NCBI GenBank assembly: GCA_905250025.1
Contig: CAJNOJ010000072.1
Location: forward strand, 73,456-137,455
Origin: Adineta ricciae
Taxonomy: Eukaryota; Rotifera; Eurotatoria; Adinetida; Adinetidae
Length of the DNA: 64,000 bases
Direction of reading: 5' to 3'
The translations under genes and the position numbers were made by a program. Below the pieces are notes generated by a model. That model searched no databases and was not told the origin of the DNA. It saw only the letters and a list, made by a program, of their open reading frames with translations. Positions 57,445 to 64,000 of this stretch are shown here, in pieces. Within the stretch, counting starts at the first letter, position 1. Every line of letters starts with the position of its first letter.

Positions 57445-57957
57445 TTATCGCAATTGTAGCAACATTCGATAGGCATGCGGATTTTCCTTTGGTGTTTGTC
57501 TATAATAGTCCTGTAAATATTCATCAGGACGAAAACCTACTTTTTCATACAGGCCAATCGCTTTATAATTATCAACATGCACATGTAAATAAATATATGC
57601 ATATCCGCTTTGATGTGCCCAACGAACGACTGATTTTAATAACTGCGTACCAACTCCGCGTTGTTGATTGGATTGTCGTACACCGAATAACATCAGGTAG
57701 AGTCCACCTTTTCTACCCTTATTATTGACTAATGCGCAGGCGACGCAACGTCGTTGAATTCGATCATATGAACAAAAGATATGATCACTATCAGTTATCA
57801 TTCGTATGAAATCATTATATGGGTAGTATTGTCCGAAGAGTGGATAGAGCACAGCAAGAATTTCTTCTATTGGAAACGGTTGATTGTGATAAACTTGAAT
57901 ATTCGATGATCGTGTTCGGCTTTTGACCAGATGAGACGGGAATACGAGATTCATCAT
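57445..57957 (-). CDS. GNAT N-acetyltransferase, NAA50/NAA60-like (170 aa)
   Basis: A single exon of 170 codons starts at the ATG at 57957, with a second in-frame ATG next to it. The GNAT fold is shown by the acetyl-CoA pyrophosphate loop QQRGVGTQLL, preceded by the strand LYLMLFGV, and by the later strand/helix pair YIYLHVHVDNYKAIGLYEKV. The sequence after it, GFRPDEYLQDYYRQ, matches the double-tyrosine tail of NAA50 and NAA60, N-terminal protein acetyltransferases. YYPYNDF near residue 45 aligns with the PVSYND substrate motif of NAA50. N-terminal acetylation of proteins is therefore the best guess, but small-molecule acetylation is not excluded. It converges on STIL, whose stop is 248 bases away. 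Confidence 0.75.
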   Translation of the reverse strand: MMNLVFPSHLVKSRTRSSNIQVYHNQPFPIEEILAVLYPLFGQYYPYNDFIRMITDSDHIFCSYDRIQRRCVACALVNNKGRKGGLYLMLFGVRQSNQQRGVGTQLLKSVVRWAHQSGYAYIYLHVHVDNYKAIGLYEKVGFRPDEYLQDYYRQTPKENPHAYRMLLQLR

Positions 57958-58367
57958 GATGAGAAGAAAAGTTATTCTCTACCCAATAATGAAGGTTGGA
58001 AACATATGTCATGTCTTTCTACGTGAATATGATGGGTAAAAATCGCGAAGAAGAATATGCTTGAATGATTTTTGCTTTCTACTATTTTTACAAACAACTA
58101 TACGATGACATTGACTAACATGTTTCATTTGATGTACACAACGAAAGGAAGTCCATGTTGCAATTTTCAGCAAACAGACAACGGTTAAATGAGTAATCAT
58201 CATCATTACTGAGCAAAAATATTTTGGTACTTCCACAAGTAATATGCAATGTATTTTATGAGAAATCGTTTATTAGCGTTTAATGAATAACTTCTGACGT
58301 AAACAAAAAAGGAAGAAACAAAAAAGATAAGAAATACTTTCTAAAGAAGTAGGATGAAAATTTCAAA
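57958..58367. other. Intergenic, tetraspan gene 3' flank / acetyltransferase 5' flank
   Basis: These 410 bases lie between two minus-strand genes. A 75-codon minus-strand open frame (58009-58236) has no recognisable feature and is not accepted. AT-rich otherwise. Confidence 0.35.
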
Positions 58368-58835
58368 TTAGGATATTTGTAATGTGGGATTAGATGCTTG
58401 ATTCTTCGATTGTCCTACTGTGCTACCGCCTTGTCGTGCACCAAATAACCAATATGTAGCTAGAATAGATGAAAGGTACGTGAATGTAAACGATGTGATT
58501 ACTAAATTGTAGGCATAATTGTATGAATTAGAACTATTGACTGATGTGAAAGCTCCGAGAAGAAAGATCGATGTAATAACTAATAATCCGACAAAGATTA
58601 ATGGTAAATGTATATGCTGTACGATGCCCAATAAAATAATAACTGCTAAGACTACACAGCCGATGAGTAAAAGAAAGGAAATAACACATAGAGCTGCTGG
58701 TGCTGATTTTGGATAGACGAAAACATTAACACCACCCCAACCTGGTAGAGATATACCAAGTAAACAGAAGAATGTAGCAACGCCCATAACCGTTAGAATG
58801 ATTATGAGCACGAGACGTTCACTAATCGGTTGCAT
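58368..58835 (-). CDS. Four-helix membrane protein, function unknown (155 aa)
   Basis: The open frame from the ATG at 58835 encodes 155 residues with four hydrophobic helices (LVLIIILTVMGVATFFCLLG; ALCVISFLLLIGCVVLAVII; LIFVGLLVITSIFLLGAF; AYNLVITSFTFTYLSSILAT). A short loop after helix 1 contains PGWGG, reminiscent of the WGLW-type loop of claudin/PMP22-like proteins, and the tail is short and polar (GGSTVGQSKNQ). A claudin-like or MARVEL-like role at the plasma membrane is only a guess. I chose this ATG rather than an upstream in-frame TTG, because an acceptor-like TTCTATTCTAG ends four bases before it. Location in a membrane is well supported by hydrophobicity. Confidence 0.7.
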   Translation of the reverse strand: MQPISERLVLIIILTVMGVATFFCLLGISLPGWGGVNVFVYPKSAPAALCVISFLLLIGCVVLAVIILLGIVQHIHLPLIFVGLLVITSIFLLGAFTSVNSSNSYNYAYNLVITSFTFTYLSSILATYWLFGARQGGSTVGQSKNQASNPTLQIS

Positions 58836-59220
58836 TCTGCTAGAATAGAATTTGGCAAATGAAAACAATCTTTCGAGTTAACTCACGAATATCGTCAGGT
58901 AAACTGTTATCTTATCAGAGATGTTGCCTGACCGATGCGTTTTACAAAACAAGATTTGTAATTATCTGAATCATTATTTACACATGACAATGTCGTTTTG
59001 CGCGGGTCGGATGAGTTTGCGCTATTAAAATAAACTTGACGAATAAGTAGATTACTAAGACCGCGCATATCAGCCGTACCAAAGTTATGATGATAATGAT
59101 TACTAGCGACATCTACGATGTGTATCTTCGAATTGGTTTGCGTAAGAAATACTATTCAATCACCAAGATATAAACACTGGACATTAAAGGAACGCAACTT
59201 TCTTCAGATCTACATTAACT
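58836..59220. promoter_or_regulatory. Divergent intergenic region, tetraspan gene / small protein gene
   Basis: This 385-base gap between divergent genes should contain both promoters. On the plus strand an acceptor-like ACTTTCTTCAG ends at 59207, 13 bases before the start codon at 59221. No other feature is visible. Confidence 0.4.
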
Positions 59221-59584
59221 ATGCCTGTTTCGCGTAACTACTGGTACCGTATATGGGGAGCACATCGTCACGTAAGTTTATTTTACAAAACACCGATCGT
59301 TTTCTAAAGAAATCATTGGATTATTTTAGCCATTTACTTTAAAAGAAGCTGGTCTTTATTCCCGTCGTGTAGATCAACGTTTACGTACGTATTTAGTGAT
59401 GGAACAACATGGTCCTGGCAAAAGTCGTGCTCCAACTCAGTACGATACTCTACGTGAACCAGTATATCGAACAAAATGGATAAAAACCTGGAATGCTGAT
59501 ACTCCGATAGATACTCAACGTATTTTTAATGAAGTACGTCAAAAGTATAAATTTGAAAATCCATATGATGACGTTGCGAAGTAA
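59221..59584 (+). CDS. Small conserved-looking basic protein (101 aa), unrecognised
   Basis: Exons 59221-59271 and 59330-59584 join in frame to 101 residues beginning MPVSRNYWYRIWGAHRHPFT. The protein is basic and aromatic at the N-terminus, with no signal peptide or full transmembrane helix, and ends ENPYDDVAK. Its size, basic N-terminus and compact structure would fit a subunit of a mitochondrial complex, but I do not recognise it and do not assign one. The clean intron, good start context after an acceptor-like TTCTTCAG and a poly(A)-like AATAAA at about 59.62 kb support it as a real gene. Confidence 0.7.
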
Positions 59585-59652
59585 TTCGTCTTAAAGTTTT
59601 CTGTATTTAGTACTGATTAATAAACGATTTAGTTTATGTTTTCTGTTTTCTG

Positions 59653-60788
59653 CTATTCACGAATGTCTTCTGTGATGATCTGTTCAATTCCATTCCACAT
59701 ACTTCGAATAATATGAAACTCAGTGCGCCCTAGACGGATCAGATTGGAAAAGCTGATGATACACCGATCATGAGTTAGTTTCGAACCAATATCGAGCCGT
59801 TTGCTCAATTCGATCAATTGATCAAGCCTCTCCGGATGAGTTAATCTTACTCGTACAGTTATTTCTAGTGCCGTACCGATATTCAGTGGCGAGAGATTTA
59901 AATAACCTAAGCGTTGGTGCTGTTGAAATTCACAAAATTGATTTATTTGATCTGTAGCACGAGTAAGACGCTCATACGTTTCGCTCAGTTTGCCATTGTC
60001 TGATTGAGAAATAAAACTCAGATGATCTTCTTCGTTGACCCATACAATGAAACTTTCCTTTTCATTCATGTAGAAACCACGTCCTTTGATGAAGTAGAAC
60101 ATAACACAAATCATTATCGCATTTTATTCATTGTTTACCATTAGGCCAATGATTGTACGCACCAGCACTTTCTAAATACCGATCGATTGGTTCCTACGAA
60201 AATGCTCAATGTCAGTCTACGTTCTCAGCAAAACGAAGATGCCCTAACTTGAAATAGAATTCCTTTTTCTCGTAACTTCATCTGCTCAGTGTCAGTGATA
60301 TCCTTCAACGAACAATATTTCCCGCGCAAGTCTTCATCGAAACGTTCGAATACATCTTTAAAGCGTTCTTCAATCTCAACCAACTGTTCTACCGTCAATT
60401 TCGGTATCATTGGATAATTTTGAATTGAACGATTGAGACGAAGCCGTATCGAAAGAATCTGCTCGTTTACTTCAGATGATAGATCTTCAAGATGATCGAC
60501 ATGTCCAAAATCATGTTTGAAAACGAGATTCCGAAGATCTATTCTGTGACAATCCATAATAACTGGCCAAAATAGGCAACGAAACAATTCATAACAATCT
60601 CCGTCAGTGGCATGTAAACCACAGGTTGCATCAGGATTTTCTAATGCTGCTTGAAGACAATCGTAAATCGACGAGTTAAATCGAGTTCTCTTACGTAGTA
60701 AGCACCAAATTTCACACGATTGAAGCCAAAGAAAATATTTTTGTGCTAAAGATTTCTTCCTTGTTTCGACATTGAGATTGCCACTCAT
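59653..60788 (-). CDS. Phosphagen (arginine) kinase homologue, probable pseudoenzyme (341 aa)
   Basis: Exons 60788-60249, 60193-60139 and 60083-59653 join in frame to 341 residues, near the ~355 of arginine kinase. The N-terminal helical domain (SSIYDCLQAALEN), FGHVDHLEDL, the LSIRLRLNRSI strand, and [26 protein letters not shown] define the ATP:guanido phosphotransferase fold. Key catalytic positions differ: the reactive Cys motif CPTNLGT reads SPLNIGT; the ATP-binding Arg after NEEDHL is Ser; the Arg after GTT is replaced by ALE; and the flexible loop RGTRGEHTEAEGG is shortened to IGSKLTHD with loss of the Arg and Glu. The two Arg of the first nucleotide motif and the NEED Glu remain. Arginine kinase buffers ATP in the cytosol; this copy is unlikely to do so. 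LIPT2 starts divergently 79 bases away. Confidence 0.85.
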
Positions 60789-60867
60789 GAAACAAAAAAA
60801 AAGTATCAATTTTTTTCTTAGCAACAAAATTTTCTCTTCCTTTTCAGATGCCTGATGAACGAAGATA
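60789..60867. promoter_or_regulatory. Very short bidirectional promoter, phosphagen-kinase-like / LIPT2
   Basis: Only 79 bases separate the two divergent start codons. The plus strand contains the acceptor-like CTCTTCCTTTTCAG ending at 60847. It is followed at once by a six-codon uORF (60848-60868) whose TAA overlaps the LIPT2 ATG as TAATG. Confidence 0.5.
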
Positions 60868-61593
60868 ATGCCTCATTCACGTCTTGTTGTCCAATTGATA
60901 AAATGTAAGAAGTTAGTCTCTTACGCCTATGGACAATCTCTTCAATCTCATTATATTCAACGTCTTGCAATAGGCCGTGGCTCACCCACTTTATTACTTC
61001 TCCAGTTTGAACCTGTTTACACTTGCGGTCTTCGTCGATCATCGTCTATTATAACTTCAACGGATGTTGATCGACTTCGTTCACTTGGTGCGGATTTTCA
61101 TGAAACTGATCGTGGTGGTCTTTTGACATTTCATGGCCCGGGTCAACTAGTTGCTTATCCAGTTCTTCCACTTCAACATCCACAACTACGATTAGCACTT
61201 CGAACTTATATATCTCATCTGGAACAAACTCTAGTTGATACATGTGGAGAAATTCTCGGTCATACGAGAATTTATTCCGGGATTGACACTGGCAAAAGCG
61301 TTAGTTATGCTGGAGCATGGGTAGATAATCAACGGAAAGTCGCATTTATGGGAATACGTTATTCGCGAGGAATAACATCACATGGTGTTTCGATTAATTG
61401 TTCGATTAACATGAATTGGTTTGATCATATTGTACCGTGTGGTTTCGATCGACGACAAATAACTTCACTCACTGATGAAATACCTGATAAGAAAATGATG
61501 ACCGTCGAAGAAGTTATACCAATATTTATAAAACATTTTCAAAAAATATTTAATGTTGAATTGATAGAAAGTGATTGTGATTATAAACAATAA
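60868..61593 (+). CDS. LIPT2: Lipoyl(octanoyl) transferase, mitochondrial (LIPT2/LipB)
   Basis: A single exon of 241 codons carries the LipB signature: PVYTCGLRR, the central RGGLLTFHGPGQLVAYP motif, AWVDNQRKVAFMGIRYSRGI with the catalytic Lys, ITSHGVSINCSIN, and FDHIVPCG with the catalytic Cys. The enzyme transfers octanoyl from acyl-carrier protein to lipoyl-domain lysines of the glycine cleavage H protein and 2-oxoacid dehydrogenases, the first step of mitochondrial lipoylation. The N-terminus (MPHSRLVVQLIKCKK) is basic and hydrophobic, compatible with mitochondrial import. The start at 60868 was preferred because the upstream ATG at 60848 opens only a six-codon frame ending in TAATG, overlapping this start by one base. 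Length fits the family (about 230 residues). Confidence 0.95.
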   Translation: MPHSRLVVQLIKCKKLVSYAYGQSLQSHYIQRLAIGRGSPTLLLLQFEPVYTCGLRRSSSIITSTDVDRLRSLGADFHETDRGGLLTFHGPGQLVAYPVLPLQHPQLRLALRTYISHLEQTLVDTCGEILGHTRIYSGIDTGKSVSYAGAWVDNQRKVAFMGIRYSRGITSHGVSINCSINMNWFDHIVPCGFDRRQITSLTDEIPDKKMMTVEEVIPIFIKHFQKIFNVELIESDCDYKQ

Positions 61594-61812
61594 TAATTCA
61601 TTTGTAATATGTTTAATACAAAGAAAAATTTGTTTGTAAATAAAATATGGAATCAAGAGGTAAACATTTATGATTATCAACTAAATGACGAGAGAACAAC
61701 ATGCCCTGATGATAAGTTCTGTTTAAGGAAATACGTCAGTAAATAGTTCAATATGTCTATAATGACAAACAAAATTCTTTTACATAATTTAAAATGAGTT
61801 GTTTTTCTCGCG
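61594..61812. other. Intergenic, LIPT2 3' flank
   Basis: AT-rich sequence follows the LIPT2 stop, with AATAAA-like signals near 61.64 kb. No coding exon is seen. Confidence 0.35.
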
Positions 61813-62120
61813 ATGAATATGTAAGATATCGTTGTTGTTTTTTATTCGCCATTTACGTATAACTCTTTTTCAGTAAACGAAAAATCATCGTCTTAGTTAT
61901 CAGTTTATTGTCGTTAATTATGATACCGGTTATAATTGTTCTGCCGATTCTTTTCAATCAAATCGAACATGTGCCAACACTTAACACCACACTAAGTTCG
62001 TAACAAACACATTTGTATTCTTGAAAGAGAAGTCAATGTTTTCTTCTAGCACTGTATATCAATTCGTCTATTTCAAGAATCGAAGACAATTACCGTGCTA
62101 CTACCGATCGACACGTTTAA
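61813..62120 (+). CDS. Candidate micro-membrane protein (66 aa), uncertain
   Basis: Exons 61813-61820, 61874-61995 and 62050-62120 can be joined with GT/AG introns of ~53 bases to give 66 residues. The product starts MNIKRKIIVLVISLLSLIMI, a basic start followed by one long hydrophobic helix, and has a polar tail with NTT and NSS sequons, so a type II membrane topology is plausible. Without the second intron it would stop at 62003 after ~45 residues. There is no homology support. A longer gene with further exons toward 62.2 kb is also possible. Confidence 0.35.
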
Positions 62121-62921
62121 CCTATGCTATTTATTTCCTACTTCGTCCAACGGATGACCTTCTCATAGACAATAAATGTTGCAAAGAGAATTTTATCGAC
62201 GTTTAAAACTACAACAACTTCAGTGTGCTTTTATTCAAAACTAGCTCTTTTTGACATCTGTTTTCATCTATAACAGAGACAGCTACCAATGTTGTTAGCC
62301 TTTTTCTCCGTAGTTTTCCGTAACAAAAATACATAATTAATGACAATACCAGTTGTTCATCGCGTATTCTCCAAAAAAATAGAATTTCAACATCGGTGCC
62401 AAATCCTCTGTAATTGATATCTAAGAAATAGATCATGTTAGATCTCCCGCGTCTCAAAGCCAAGTAACATCGTCATCATTTACGAAAACGCGGATCATCA
62501 TGAAACAATAGTCGTCTGTCTGTTTTCTTTGTTGTATTGAATCACTAAATATAATTAAAAATACGCGAGACAGAGAAGAAATGCTCATTTTTTGTTAGTA
62601 TTACTTAGTCAAATAGAATCGATTTCTGGCCGAACAGAAAAAAAAGTAGAAATATCATGTATTATTTTCTCACTAAAACAGACGGGAAAAAAGTCGTAGA
62701 AACAGCTTGTCTGCTATTTTATTATTTATTTTCATTGAAGCTTGAAACTATGAACACAAACGGACGCCATCAAACGAGAAGAAATCAACACCAACTAACT
62801 GTTGACTTAGCTGATTACTTTTCAGAAAATAAAAATCTTCTATTTTTTTTGTCTCTCTCCACCGTCATTCGAGTCTTTTCTTCATCAGAGAAAGGGAACG
62901 TTTCTGTAAAACGAAGAATAC
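62121..62921. other. Intergenic / 5' flank of the lectin-EGF gene
   Basis: No convincing gene is seen. A 98-codon plus-strand open frame (62657-62953) overlaps the proposed start of the next gene in another frame and shows no recognisable domain, so I did not accept it. Confidence 0.35.

Positions 62922-64000
<1,079 letters not shown>

Noticed and set aside
58836-58868. N-terminal extension of the four-helix protein
   Set aside because: It begins at TTG and crosses an acceptor-like TTCTAG; the ATG at 58835 is a better start.

Overview
This window looks like nuclear DNA of a bdelloid rotifer (Adineta/Rotaria type). The evidence is compact animal genes with many introns of about 50-60 bases, AT-rich intergenic DNA, animal-only families (TEAD, STIL, CARM1, PRPF8), and features known from bdelloids: large GPCR families, ADP-ribosyltransferase/TPR proteins, foreign-looking metabolic genes, and splice acceptors sitting a few bases upstream of start codons, as expected for spliced-leader trans-splicing. 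The species call is an inference. All gene models were spliced by hand using GT/AG sites and frame continuity.

Layout. 1-10.8 kb (-): 5' two-thirds or so of a divergent dynein heavy chain, cut by the window edge in AAA3. 11.2-12.8 kb (+): makorin-like RING/CCCH protein. 13.2-15.4 kb (+): chaperonin subunit CCT4. 16.1-18.5 kb (-): somatostatin/allatostatin-C-like GPCR. 18.5-21.9 kb: no gene seen. 21.9-23.1 kb (-): alpha/beta hydrolase interrupted by one in-frame stop. 23.5-28.1 kb: three intronless accessory genes (ART-like/TPR protein, TPR protein, glutathionylspermidine-amidase-like CHAP protein). 28.3-30.1 kb: two small secreted or membrane proteins, one a Ly6/three-finger protein. 30.3-31.2 kb (-): orphan GPCR. 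32.2-33.2 kb (+): MEMO-family protein. 34.3-37.3 kb (-): TEAD/Scalloped transcription factor. 39.3-41.7 kb (-): ubiquilin. 42.0-49.4 kb (-): PRPF8. 49.9-52.4 kb (+): CARM1. 52.6-53.8 kb (+): F-box protein. 54.0-57.2 kb (+): STIL/Ana2 centriole duplication factor. 57.4-58.8 kb (-): GNAT acetyltransferase and a four-helix membrane protein. 59.2 kb (+): small unrecognised protein. 59.7-60.8 kb (-): phosphagen-kinase fold protein lacking key catalytic residues. 60.9-61.6 kb (+): LIPT2. 62.9-64 kb (+): C-type lectin/EGF membrane protein, cut by the window end.

The genes are mostly unrelated housekeeping and accessory genes rather than one pathway. Several pairs are divergent and probably share promoter DNA (dynein/makorin, PRPF8/CARM1, phosphagen-kinase-like/LIPT2 with only 79 bases between start codons). 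The most unusual theme is loss of catalytic motifs in proteins that otherwise keep their fold: a dynein whose AAA1 lacks both Walker motifs, an ART-like domain without its STS and glutamate motifs, and an arginine-kinase-like protein missing three ATP-binding arginines. These deserve the closest check, along with the hydrolase nonsense codon and the likely transferred amidase gene.
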